A stretch of 64,000 nt of DNA from Arbacia lixula. Lineage: Eukaryota; Echinodermata; Echinoidea; Arbacioida; Arbaciidae. The notes below the pieces were generated by a model. That model was not told the origin of the DNA, ran no database searches, and worked only from the letters and a program-made list of their open reading frames with translations. Positions 45,747-60,000 of the stretch are shown piece after piece (positions within the stretch are counted from its first letter, which is position 1; every line of letters begins with the position of its first letter). Both the position numbers and the translations under genes were made by a program. The DNA lies in the NCBI GenBank assembly GCA_963669155.1, contig OZ022596.1:9429979-9493978 (forward strand). The letters are read 5' to 3'.

Positions 45747-48700
45747 TCAAAGTTTTGATGAGTTGGTAAGATATTCACTTGCATAAGGGGGTAATGGTGC
45801 TTTCGCTTTTCGGAGCTTCCCCAAAAAGTGTCGTATAAGGTCATCCATAATTTGTCGAAGATCAGGGGTATAAGGGTCAAAATTCAATTCGTGCTTCGGC
45901 CGCTTAAAATTGCCCGTGGTATTCTGGAGAGCACATCGTATGTCGGCACGTGACGTGAATGTACTTGAGATGCCTTCCAAGAACTTGAGCATCCGTCCAA
46001 GCTCTCTCTCGGCGTCAGACATCATGTCCTCGTAATGAACGATGAGAAGTTGGTCGAATATTTTAGTCGCTTCACCGAAGAGAGTTCTCCATTCTTCAAC
46101 GCGATGTCTCACAAAGCTTTCCCATGCTGAAGTCATGGTAAATTAAGACAAAAAAAATAGTGCCGATAAAAGAGCTGGCTATTAATGTTCCCCAGAGGAG
46201 TATTAACAATTCAAATCCAATAGACATGTTTGCCACATAGATGGTTAAATTGGATTTAAAAGAATTTTCAGTGAGTATCCTTAGCGAGTACATCAAACCA
46301 CATCTACTTCATTTTGGAGCAATTATTGATACAAGTTGATATAATCCCCTTTCGCAACAACATTAAAATGCTAGTGATAATCGTTTGTCTCGCAATGTAT
46401 GGTCAACGGTATCGAAAAAGATCATGACGTTTCGTGCGCCGCTGCAACACTCCGGGCGGACAGATTCGTGGAGTCGCGCAATCAGTGGTCTGGCGCGGTG
46501 TGCGTACTATGTGAATCAGTGGCGTAATGTGTGTGGGAGAAGAGGCGGACGGTAAAATACGGCCAGTATCTGGACTACACTTCGTCAGGTGTGATACACC
46601 TGGTCGATCAGCCGTAATTACCGGCCAGTGGCTTTATCCTTTGTCCTTTGTCGGTAACTTTTATTGTTACCGTCCGACGATGCGAGCCGCTTATAAAGCG
46701 GTCTATCAGTCTATTTAAACCCCTACTTACTAGCATTTTGTAGTATCACACCTGTCGAAGTGTTACAGCAGGGCACGAAACGTCCTGATCTTTTTCGATT
46801 CCGTTGACCATACATTGCGAGGTAAACGATTATCACTAGCGAATTATCCGCAATGAGTAGCATATTTATGAACATTAAGATGGTTCTGATCCATTTTGAT
46901 ATCAAACATAATGGATATAACCAATTCTGTAGTAAAATAAATTCTGTTCCTATGATTTTGTTGACTTTCCCTTCTGAAAATATTGTTTTCCTTTATCAAG
47001 CTACTAAACATAAACACTTTGATGAATCTGCAACTCAAACGTCGAAAATAATCAAATATTCTATTAAAATATATGTATTCGTCTATCAAATTGTAATGGA
47101 ATTACGGGTGAAATTACATGTATACCTTATTAACTATCAATTCCTCGGCGATCTGAGTGTATACGCTATCTTTCCTCAGCTTCGCTTTGGAAAGATAGCT
47201 ACATCCAGATCGCCTCGGAAATAAAGTTCGTCCCATCACCTTAAAGGGCATATACTGTACTGGGAAGGCAAAAAAACCTTCAAAATGTAATTGTTAGCAA
47301 TCTTCTTGCTAATGATCTTAAATTCATGTATTGTCTATTTTAGAAGCTTTCTGAAAGTTATTTGCCCTCAAATTATCCACTTATGGAGTAATTAATGATT
47401 AATGATTAAATCCTCAAAATGTTCGGCCCGAACATTTTGAGAATTTGTGATTTAATCACTCATTACTCCAAATGTAGATCATTTGAGGGCAAATAACTTT
47501 CAGCAAGCTTGTAAAATAGACAATACATGAATTTAAGACCATTAGCAAGAAGATTGCTAACAATTACATTTTGAATGCTTTTTTGCCTTCCCAGTACAGT
47601 ATATGCCCTTTAACCAATGTTGGTTATTTGTTTACTACACTGTAAGATAAAGAGTTCATGCGTTTTAGAAGATGACTGTAGTAGAACTGAGAACTGTGAC
47701 TATAAAAAAAGAATTCCTTACATCGACGAAAAACACTATGTGCCTGACACGATTTTTTATCCGTACCGTTAACGCGTCAGATAGGCTTCTTTTAACCGTA
47801 ATACTCCGGGGTGGGGGTGCATTTTGCCCCCTCCCCCCCCCCCCTTCCCACCCTGTCGAATTTTTGTCAGTACTTCCTAACGCCTCAATACTTCGGACCT
47901 AAATTTCATGATTTTTTTCTCTGATCCTTCCCGCACATTTTAAAACAAAATATATGGCGATCGGACCTACCATGCAGGTGTCAGAATACGTTTACCGAAC
48001 ACATGTTCGAACACATTAAACCGTAATTTGGGGTGCATTTTGCCCCATCCCCCCCCCCCCCCTTCCCACCCTGTCGAATTTTTGTCAGTACTTCCTAACG
48101 CCTCAATACTTCGGACCTAAATTTCATGATTTTTTTCTCTGATCCTTCCCGCACATTTTAAAACAAAATATATGGCGATCGGACCTACCATGCAGGTGTC
48201 AGAATACGTTTACCGAACACATGTCACTGAAATTTCGCTATTTCTCTGACTGTTTATAACCCTATGGACAAAATTGGGAGCTTTTCCATTTTATATAGGC
48301 CTATATGACATTATATTTTCATTGCGCAGTAAGTGATTTGTAATTTACATACTATTATACACCAGCAGAACACGACATGTATTTTGACAGCTACCTTTTT
48401 GGTAACAACAGGGGCACGTTTCTCTAAAATATTGTGACATCATATAACAATGCTAATTCAGTTAGATCACCAGGTGTGTGCTTACGCTCACTATTAGCTA
48501 TGTCTACCTTCAAACTACCTTCAAACTACTACTGCTACTCCATCTCCTACTACAACAACAACTACTACTACAACAACAACAACTACTACTACAACAACAA
48601 CAACTACTACTACTACTACTTCTACTCCTAATTCTACTCCTGTTACTCCTACTACTCCTACTACAACTACTTCGTACTGCTGACTATAACTTTGATAATA

Positions 48701-49437
48701 TGAGTACATGGTTTCACTAACCTGGTAACATTTTGTTTATAACGATTCTTCATTTCCCCCTTTCATTTCTTCCCTTTTCCATTCTCTTTGCTTAACTCTA
48801 AAGGCGTTCCAAAGGCGGTAAATTATGCTAGGGGAGAATTTATAGGGATACCAAAAAAAATCAAACAAATAAAGAAACAAAATCAGCACGATGTACAGCC
48901 CAAGTTGCCCAACTCCCGCCATAGCCAAAAGTCCTAAGCCAACAAACAAGAAGAACAATAATAATAATAGCGTCCTTTGGGTGACCTACTTTATGTTAAA
49001 TGACACCCTGGTAAAATACTTGAATAAATACATAAATAAATAAATAAATACGTGTATCAACAACTTCATGTCTCATAAGAATGAGATCAGCGCCCTTGGT
49101 TTAATTCCCTCACTCTTCAACCTCTATCCTTTTGCAATGTTTTCCGCCCTCTGTGTTCATGGTGTTCATGCCTCATACGCCCGCGCACGGTCCTTGTTAA
49201 TATTCTACACACTTGGCGGTGACTTACGATTTTGGTGTAATTTGCGGTTTAGGGCTTTGACAAACGGCGACTTGAGTAGAGACAACGTACCAACCGCAGC
49301 ACATTCATCATGGTACTCGTGCGACACTCTGTTTACACATTATCACGTGCATAATAGCTCCATATCATACGACTACATGGTTTATACATAGGGAGGTAGA
49401 GGATCGAAGTGTACGTGGAATGAGTGAAGATGGGGAA

Positions 49438-49473
<36 letters not shown>

Positions 49474-51151
49474 AGAGAGGAAGAGACTGTGGTGTGCTAC
49501 CTCGGCCTTGAAAACAGCACGAATAAGAACAAATTACAACTACTTATGAAATTCCTAATTGACGTGTATAAAATTATGCAGCACGTCATGAAATTAGTGA
49601 GTATTGTTGGGGGGGGGGGGGGGTTGTAGGAGAAGGGATTCCCCTGTTCACATTATACACGCACATGTAAATAGCCCCTCAGTGTACAACCTCATACACC
49701 ATTAATGGAGAAGTACAAGTTATACTGTAGGCTATGGTATATATGTACATATAGAAGCATACATACAGAGAAGGAGCATGGAGATTGACATTTGGTAGAA
49801 GGTGAAAATGGAGAGGCAGAGGGGAAGAAAGGAAGAGAGGGAGAGAGAGGGGGAGAAAGAGAAGAGAGAAAGAGATAGAGTGAGAGAGAGAGATGGATGA
49901 GGGGTCAGAGTCGGAGACAAAAAAAGAATGAGAGAAAGGGGGAAATAAAATGGTGTCTCGCCGTTTACCAAAAAAAATCATACACAACAGAACAAGTTAT
50001 TGAAGGTAGAACATTTTTATACAGATATACTGATACATACAAATGCCAACTGTCACCTCATTCCAACACGTACACACCCCTACAAAGATTTACACGATGC
50101 GTATTCATAAAAAAAAATGAGAGCATTGTGACCGATTTTTTCGTTTATTAGTGCTGTCAATCTAACGTAAAAGGGGATCTACTTCCCACTTATTACTACA
50201 GAAAATAAAAAAGCTAGACTTCAGACACATGAATATGTCCTTCATAACATCCTAACATCATAACAATCCCAAATTGCAAGTGATCTAAGTGGTGGAAAGC
50301 ATAGAAAGATACTCCAGTCTTCATGACTTATGTCACGAATACACATTGAAATCGATCTTGATTTCACTCAAACTCTAGTGAACACGTTCATATACAATAA
50401 CCAAGATTTTAGTGTTACAATGTAGCTTGTGTTTGTAGGTATCTCTCTCAGTACCAAACAGTCACAGTCTCTTGCCAATTATAATATCTACGTGACTGAG
50501 ATGAGAGAATACATCATGTACTCTAGACAATATTTCACAAGTTACGATACATTAAATGCTACTATATGTGCGCTGACTACCTGCTGCCCGTTCTTAAGAT
50601 AAGCTCACAGTTTTCCACCAAAGTATATCAGTTTAGAGCTTGGATGATGAAAAATGAAATCAGAGGAATTATTATATACTGTCAGAACACATCTTGATGG
50701 GAGTATGCGAGTTTGTGATTCCTGCTCGTTTAATCACGTAATGGTGCTGTTGCTGTTGGGCTGGCAACGGCCAAGGTAAATGCAACTCTGCGTCCCACTT
50801 GGCAGGGCCCTCCGCCGCTAGAACGTCGACGCCGAGAGGGTTAATCTCACCCAATCGCATACAATGCTCCTCTCAAGAACTACGACCATTACGTGATCAA
50901 CGAGAGGCATTGCCCGCCAAGGCTTAGTTATTATGTGATTATGTTATCATAACAATTAATATACACTGGTGTTGATAATCGTGGTCGATGAGAGAGGAGT
51001 TGACAAGGAAAGATAATAGACAGCGACAGAAAGGAGGAGGGAGACATAATGAGTAAGAAAGATAGAAACCGGTCGAATTAGACAAAGAGGCAGAAACAGT
51101 GACTGGTATATACATGAACACGGCCAGGCAGGGAGAGAGACAGAGACGGAG

Positions 51152-51182
<31 letters not shown>

Positions 51183-51458
51183 GACAGAGAGAGACAGACA
51201 GACAAACAGACAGAGAGACAGAGAGAGACAGAGAGAGAGACAGACAGACAAACAGACAGAGAGACAGAGAGAGACAGAGGGAGACACACAGAGAGAGAGA
51301 CATGGAGTAGGGTGTGGGCTAATAGGAAATGAGAGAAAGAAAAAACAAGACTGACACAGTTGCAAATTGAGAGCATATTAAAGGACGGAGAGAAATGAAC
51401 TTTCCATTAGAAAGTGAGAAGGCGAGATAAAGAAAAAGAGAGCGTGAAAGTGTGTGTA

Positions 51459-51516
<58 letters not shown>

Positions 51517-53981
51517 GGAGTGCGAGAGGGGCGTGGGGTGATGTGAAAGAAAGAAAGAGATATATGGTTTGAAAATGGTATTTTATGAGTGTGGAATATA
51601 TGTATGTTTGTGGGAGTATATGTGTGTTTGAATATCTGTGTGTACCTTCACATGGTTTTGATAATGTATTTTCTGAAATGTATGTAAATAATTATATCAT
51701 ATTAGATAATTTTACAACTGAACATATTTCAATGCATGTCTTTTCTAAAATTATATTTGTAAATCCGATTTAAAGCTGCTTAAAAAATGTTTGATATATT
51801 ATATTAACATATTGCGTGTTCATTTTGCCCTCTCTTAATCAGTAGGACATTAGCCGTAAACATTGATTTTTTTTTAACTTTTTGTTTTCTCTATCAAAAT
51901 CCTTTTATATTGAATCGATGTTTTCCTTTGTAACTGTCTATATCTCGCCCTGTATTTAACATTAATTAAGCTGTGACCTGGGCTTTCTACGTTTATTTTC
52001 CTTTATTGTTTCTAAATGTCTTACAAACTGATCTTGACATATATAAGTATCATATTTATTAAAATGTATCAATGAGATGTCAACGTTTGTTATTGCACAA
52101 ATTCGCAATTCAGCCTTTGGTCGCAATGAAATGTAATTTGTGAATAAATACCATTTCAAATCAATTATTGAATCTCTCCACCGCAAACAGTTGAAAATGT
52201 GGGTTTTCATTACTTGACAGTGATATGGAATATTTGCTCAACCCAAATCGTCTTTTTCATAACGATCACGGTACAGCCAGGGGTAGAGCAAGTTAAGCTC
52301 TATTTGGCATCTTGAATGCCTGTCATGCCTTGGGGGTGTTTAGTAATCTACGCACAGCTTGGTGAAACAAACCCCCCCTGTGAGCAAGATTTACAGGATC
52401 CTTTGGTCCTGTATGTCATTTACACTGGAATCCTTTTGAAAGTTTTTATAAGTGGTTCCCACGACAAGATACTTTTTTCTCTATATGAGAGGTGTTTGTG
52501 TAAACATCATTTCGCACAAGAGCTATACAAGCAAACACAATGACAGTGAAGTTGGCTATGTGTGTATACCGTTGTTGGTGCGTTTCTATTACCACGATTG
52601 GGTGTTTTGGGGCCTGGGGTTAGATACAGTGCTAAAGGGATATCGATTATCATAAATTCTTTGCAAGTATCGTAATATATCACCGCCCCATTTAAATGTT
52701 TGTTTTCTTTTTCCTTCATTATTTTGAGTGTCAGGTCAAATTACCTTCATGATTATGCAGTAACCAATCAAACTTTAAAAAAATATTGATAATGCGTATA
52801 CAGTAAAGCTGTTACCCCACGAAATTAATGATGGATAATGTGCTCAACGACTCTCACTACATTCATTGCGGCAGTACTACCATGTGTATTTTTCTTCACG
52901 AAACAGATATAAGTATGATGTGTTACAATTTCACAAAGCCCTTCTCTCAGCTCTACAACCCATCGCCGGATTTTAAATACGTTCAGTGTTCTGAAATGTA
53001 TTGTAAAACATCATTGTTTATTACAAACCTAATGCCTCTTTTCTGAAATACGAAATAAAAAAATGTATACTAAAGGTTTTTTTTCTCGAAATCAATTCAT
53101 TACCTGATCATCTTGTGTGAGACTCCAATGCTTTGTCTCTCTGATGAATACAATTTATCTGATCTTAAATGGAAGGGCAGTCATTCTAGTTGTTCTATGA
53201 GAATAAGTATCCTTTTACATGTAAGGGATTTATTTACAAAATAACTTTTGGCCTTCACATAATGAATAAGAGGGTATACAAGGTACTTTATCAACATCGT
53301 ATGCATGTATTATGATCTACGTCTCCAATTCAGTTTTCTTGTTTAAAAATCTGTTTCTTTCACAGCTGTTTCTGGAAGCATCTTCTGGGTTAAACTTCTC
53401 CTCTTAAATGCTCAACGTACCATTCGTAATTGTTTGTGTCGGTAACTCTTCAATGCCACACTTCAGATATGGAAACTAAGTTTAAAGCAAATGCGTTGAT
53501 CAAATACAGTGGTCTTGCGGTCCCTTTAGAATGATTTTGGGAAACCGCTTTCCACCACCGCAATTTTTTGGAAATTTTGGATCTGTAATAAAGAAGACTA
53601 TTCATAATAATATGGCTATTTCACATTTTCTGTTGCAAATAGTTGGATGGACCCTTCTTTACGATAGACATCACTAATAACGAACAAAATCCGAGATAAT
53701 GCATTATTACTGTTTTTCCTCTCAAAACTTTTTTTAAGAAATACGTCATGTAATTTTTTTCTCGTTGTATGTATGTGTTGGGATGGGGTGGGAGTTGGCA
53801 ATTGTATGTATCAGTATATCTGTACAAAAAAAATGTTCTACCTTCAATAATTTTGTTGTGTGTGATTGTTTATTAAACGGCGAGGAACCATTTCATCTCC
53901 CCCTTTCTCTCATTCGTGTTTGTGTCCGACTCTGACTTACCCATCTCGCTCTCTCTCTCTCTCTCCGTCCCCCTCTCCCCC

Positions 53982-54017
<36 letters not shown>

Positions 54018-57000
54018 CCCTACCCCCTTCTAAGCCCCGTTCATATACCATATACCGCTTTTATTACCGTTGCACATCGGTAAGCAAGTTTCCAGCGAGC
54101 CGCAAAAGCACCGTTCATATACACCCCCATAATCCGTAATCCGACTCTCTCCAAACCAACGGTGACATGTTCCGCTCAGCCATACGAGCGGTAGGATTAG
54201 CGACCCACATTCCAGAGCGCGATGCACAAGGCGCAACATTTACGCCTATTTTGCGGACGCAGTTTATAAGCTTCGCTTACCGCAATATTGCGGTATTATT
54301 ACTAGGTCTCGATCCGCGAAAAAAACGCAAAATAGGCGCAAAAAAGGAGGAAGCAAATACCGCATTATTTGAGCGATTCCCGTTCATATACGCAGCTATC
54401 GGTAATGCATCGGCAAAATTGCCGCAAATGTTGCGCCTTTTTCACGGATATAGGCGTTGTATATGAACGGGGTTAATCTTTCACCAGCTATCCGATGTCA
54501 ATCTCCATGCTCCTCCATCCCCTTTATGTATGTATCTGCATGTATCTGTATGCCTCTATATACATGTATACCATGAATACGTAGCCTACAGTGTATAGTG
54601 TACCCCTCCCATCAATGGTGTGTCCGGCTGTTCACTATGGGATTGTTAACATAATGTGCGTGTACAATGTGAACAGGGTACCGCCCTCCTTCCAGCAACA
54701 ACCAAGCCAACGAGTTGGATATACACGTGCATTTCATAAGTAGCTTTAATTTGTTCTTCTTCGTGATGTTTTTAAGGGTGAGGTTCCACGCCACAATCTT
54801 TGTCTCTTTCTCTCTTTTTCTCCATCTCTCTCTCTCCCTCTCTCTCTTCCTCTCTCTCCCTCTCTCTCTCCCTCTCCCCCTCTCTCTCTCCCTCTCTCCC
54901 TCTCTCTCTCTCCCTCTCCCTCTCTCTCTCTCTTTCTCACTATCTCTCTCTCCCCCTCTCTCCCTCTCTCTCTCCCTCTCTCCCTCTCTCTCTCCCTCTC
55001 TCTCTCTCTATCTCTCTCTCCCCCTCTCTCCCTCTCTCTCTCTCCCTCTCCTTTCCCCCTATCTTCACTCATTCCACATTTCGATCCCCTACCTCCCTAT
55101 GTATAAGCCATGTATATGATATGGAGCTATTACGCACGTGGTGTGTAAACAGAGTGTCGCGCGAGTACCGTGATAAATGTATGTGGGTCTGTGTTGCGGT
55201 TGGTACGTTGTCTCTGCTCAAGTCGCCGTTACGATTAAAGGCGGTGCGAAGCCGGTTATAACATGGCGGCCTTCGTCCACGCACAGGGCGCCGACATCTT
55301 GTGCGCACGGAGCGTAATTCTAACTTGTTCTACACAATACACTCGCGTGCGCTACGGCCAAACAATCCCGTTTTGACCGATCGCACCCTCACGATCCGAG
55401 CCCACCAACAAATTACGACTGAATATATATAGTTCTTTTGTGTGTACGCACCACAGTGAAATATGGCGTATTCTAGTGAGTGCGCTGCGCTGTCACACCG
55501 GCCCTGCATGTGCACGGCCCATGCTCACGGCACTTTAAATGTCATATATCAGTATATATTGATTTGAAAACTAGTCTTATTGTCATTTTTTTTAAAAAAA
55601 TATTTTACGGTACTGCTAAATGTTCGAACTGCCTCGCCGGGATCACATCCAGGTCTTCAAAACGACGAACACTTTCCGTACGCGGATGACATTCTGGCTT
55701 GAAAATGTCCCCGAAGAACTGCGCGCGGTCGACGGTATCGTCCAGCTGATGCAGCTGATCAGCTGTGAATACTTCGGCGTATAATGTATACATTATGATC
55801 TAGTTAACTAGCTAGGGACGGTACAGTAGATTGCCGTATGCCGTGATAATGGGCCGTGCACATGCAGAGCCGGTGTGACAACGCAGCACAGTCAGTAGAA
55901 TACGCCATATTTCGCTGTGGTACGGGAACAAAAATATACACCGGAGATCAAGACGCACTGCAGGTAGGTCTACCATACTCCACCTGGCTATAATATAGCG
56001 CGGCACTGGCCCTGCCAGTACATTGAGAGTGTATACAATGCATTAATTTACGTGTAAACAGACATCACGCATCGCGCACACGCGAATCCCGAAACAACCC
56101 GAACTTCACGCGATTCTCATCAGGAAGTGTACTTGCGAAATAAGTAAATCGCCCTCTATTTTGAAGACGCACCACCTTTAAAAGAAGCCTATCTGACGCG
56201 TTAACAGTACGGGAAAAAATCGCGTGCTGGACTACAGGACTAAATATACAGGACAACAAACTCGGCTGAAAATCTGATAGCACTGCGTACGGTGATATCA
56301 TATAGCTATTTGCGACATCGACAATCAAAACTAGTTTTAAGCAGTTTCCACTTTGTTTCCACTGGTTAATCGGAAATCTAATTCGATATTTATCCTGGGG
56401 ACAACAAATCCTCTTTGCAATTCTTGGGAAATAGCCCCGGCAATAATTTTCTATTTATTTTTCACTGACCTGAACCTTTGAAGCTGTGGTTTGGATTCAG
56501 AACGACGCCTGTGTGGTTCTCGCCCTCCTGTCGATTTCTCTCAGCCAAGATGGCGTCGTACGGGTTTCTCATGACGTAGATGGCGCCCTTCCAGGGAACA
56601 CCGCTTTCCTTAGCATGAAAATGAACTTTCACTACAACGGTGCACCCGCATGAGGGCGAATCCATCTCTCCGAGGAAACCTATGCAGATAAACGTGCCGT
56701 AAGCATGGTACTAAGTATTAAAAAAAAACTTTAAAAAAAATGATACCAAAACAACTCGAATCAAGCTGATATTCACATTTAAAGTTTTAAGGGTGTCAGT
56801 TTGGTTAGAAGCAAATTTCATGACGTTTCATTATATCTCAGACTTCAATAATCCTTTTCATATCTATTCTGATTTTCACTTTCTCTTTAAATCAATGACA
56901 CGTGAATGGTTGCATTAGCTGGAGAGGGGGGTGCACTGCATTGCTTGTGATTTGTTTGGGAAAGAATATTATTCACCCAATGAGATTGGACACACTTGAC

Positions 57001-60000
57001 ACCGGTGCCGGACACGATTGATACGGGTGCCGAACACGATTGACACCGGACACGATTTAAACGGTGCATGCAATGGGGCACCGTTACGAGAAATATCTAC
57101 GTGCATGATTTCTTACCACCGTGATACAAGCTATTGTCGTCATATACACTTCCGGTGTATATCCTGGTTGCCTGCTCCAGCATAAAGCGGACCCATGTGT
57201 TTCCTGACCCAGGGAAGCTATGCAACGCCACCATCGGTACACTGTGGTTAGGCAACAGTTGAATGTCTGGACAGAGGGTCATATTTGATGGCGTTGATAC
57301 CGGTGGGTCTGCAAGCGAGCACAAGATGCATACAGTTAGAGAAACACCGTGTAAGAGAAAGAGAGAAGAAACGTATAGGCCCGTGTTAACAACGTTGGTT
57401 TAAACTAATAAATACCGCATACTACACGTCGACTTACCTTATGGGGTGCAAAAAAGATCATCTGATGTTGCCATGAAATTGTAGATTTTCATCACAGAAT
57501 CACAAAAGAAGGTGAATTATATCATTATCTGTAATTATTGTTTGGACAAGCTCGATACACCATCGTGATTCCGAGGGGAAAATCGAATTTTATTGATCAA
57601 TAGTAATGTTTCATTTTGTTTTATTAGGCCTTTCACTATGTCGGTACAGGTTTAGTACAGTCTTTGTATTAAACCATTAAACACCCCATTGACGATAGGG
57701 ACAACGTGGTATCATGTTAAGGTCATGTTTAATTTTGATGACGTCACGACAAGAAACATGATCTGAAGGATGTTTAGGAGGCGGTGCTTAGCAGTGCTTC
57801 GAAAAGTAGAGATATGTCATTTCGAAATATACGTTTATAATGGTTAAGGGTGTCGTGTTGTGCAAAAGAATATGCATGAACATAAGTCATGACATCTTTA
57901 ACTCTCTGTGTGCCAGATAAACTGCAGCCTTTTGACAAGGCATTGTGGGTGTGGATTGTCCCTCGCGCCTTTTAGCCTCTGAGCAGCAGATGTATCCCGT
58001 GCGCCTAAAAAGAGACTAATTACAATGCCTACACTCCTGGCGCTCCGAAAGATCCGCTGTTCACCCACTACGCTTCATCTATCTTGCGAACCAAACTACA
58101 TTGTAATTATATATTCAGGACAACTTCTATGAATAGTTATAGATACGTCAATCTTGGCATCAGTCTATGATTCATTCATTAATACCCACATTGTCGTCCA
58201 ATCCACGTTACGAATTGGTTTCGGATTGTATATTATGTGAACGTGTATTGTTTGAACAATCCCTCGCCTGCTCTGTCACTGGTGTTAGCGCGGTTAGTCT
58301 CGTTCCAGGTGTTAGTGGAGTATTGCGCTAACGGGGGAAATCATTAAGCCCTGAGGCCTGATCAAAGGCTAGATAAACTGTTCCTGTATGGGAAGTGTAT
58401 GCATTACCTGTGAATAAAGTTAAACGTGGTAAACAAAGGATTAACTTCCGTACTCTGAATGCATTGTACCAGCAAACTTTAAAAGATATTTGAACATTTT
58501 ATCCACGTCCTTTAAAAATGCGTTAGAAATTGTAACCATAGAACTTGTCAAGTACTATAATAGATTCGGAGTGCAGTCCATGTAGAGGAGTAATTGTGAA
58601 TACGCTATGAGAACGGCATTTTGCTTTGGCCTATATAAGTGGTGTCGTCATACGAGCATGTTGTCAAGACAATTGGCTCTAAACAAACTCACTCTAGTGA
58701 GAACTTTAGTGGTCCGATATTGTCTATCGGGCTAGTGTCCAGCATTTCCAATTACAGTCCCCATTGCGATAACCGCTGCTTGCTCTACCCGCATTGTTTA
58801 AAACCAGTTGTCTTGGCAATAATGCCCAAATGACGTGACACTTCGGTACTCTAAACTCTTACTCTATACTCTTCGATAAGCGTGGCATCGTGACGTAGAA
58901 CCAGGGATGGGAAAGAGACTGGAAGATAACTGGTGGACATTTAAATGTATGGATACTCAAGTATGCCAATGAATGTCACAAGCATTCCACATTCAGGACA
59001 ATTCTTGATGTTCCATATTTGGTGCAGACATTTTAGGCGATGTAAACGTGGAGAGAAATATATAAATTTGCCCATTTGTTGTGTCTTTTTGTCTTATAAT
59101 TGTTGTTTTGCAAAGGTAAAGTAAAGTTAAGGGCAACGCTATAAAAGGTCCTACACTCACCTTTCTTCTAAGAGAATAGGGAATAATTGAAAGAACCGAC
59201 ATATACACATTTTGTATTACTTCCGAAATTTAGTAAGATCTTCAGATATTTTGTGCAATTGTAAGATCCAACCTTTTTAAACATGATAATTTCAACTTTG
59301 CATTATCATTAATACTTTCTGTGCAGCTGAGACATTCTACCTTAAAATTTACTTCATTTATGACTTTTTTGTTTGCTGTTATATATGATATGCTCATTAT
59401 GTTTTGATGCCACTTACCGAGCTGGACAAGCGAAATGAGACTTTACGTTTCTTGTTATCTTTCTGAGAAGCTATTGCCATACAACCACGTTCATGTTAAA
59501 ACACATGAAAAGCAAAATGCTGAGAACATATACATTGTCGGCAGGATCGAGCATAGGTTCAAAGAAAACAGAATGAATTAGAGAGCACCGAAGTGTGAGG
59601 TCATATGAGCGTAGCGTCAATAAGACAACTGGTTCTAAAGTGGATTTAGCAAGCAGCAATGATCATAGCAGAATCTGTCAATGAGAGTGCCCGACACTAG
59701 CCCGCTAGATAATATCGTACGAGTGAAAGTGCATGTGAGTGAGGTTGTTTAGAGACCTATATCGCAATGCATATGAAGACACCACTTCAGAATTCTATGT
59801 GCTTCCCTGATAGTTCCGGCAGCCAAAGAGTATTGATGATCGTTAACGAACCTGTTTGGTTTGGGTGTCTGTTTGCTGTATTAGTGGTCAAGTCTCCTGC
59901 CACTGCTATGAGAGCTCGTCGCGTAGAAAGTTGCCATGGTTGAGGATGAAACGATTTCAGTTTAGGTGATCGCTGGGTATAATAACCACATATCAGCGAG

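Noticed and set aside
48434..48720. Tyr/Asn, Leu/Gln and Val-rich frames
   Set aside because: Artefacts of the ACT/ACA trinucleotide repeat.
50939..51376. Long serine/leucine/cysteine-rich open frames and their Arg/Glu counterparts
   Set aside because: They are translations of GACA/GA/CT low-complexity DNA in every frame and have no domain or splice context.
54167..54466. 99-aa plus-strand frame
   Set aside because: It lies inside a TIR element, has no recognisable domain and is explained by GC-richer repeat sequence.
54715..55261. 134- and 153-aa serine/leucine/proline-rich frames
   Set aside because: They follow the CT-rich tract of the inverted duplication and would not be read without it.
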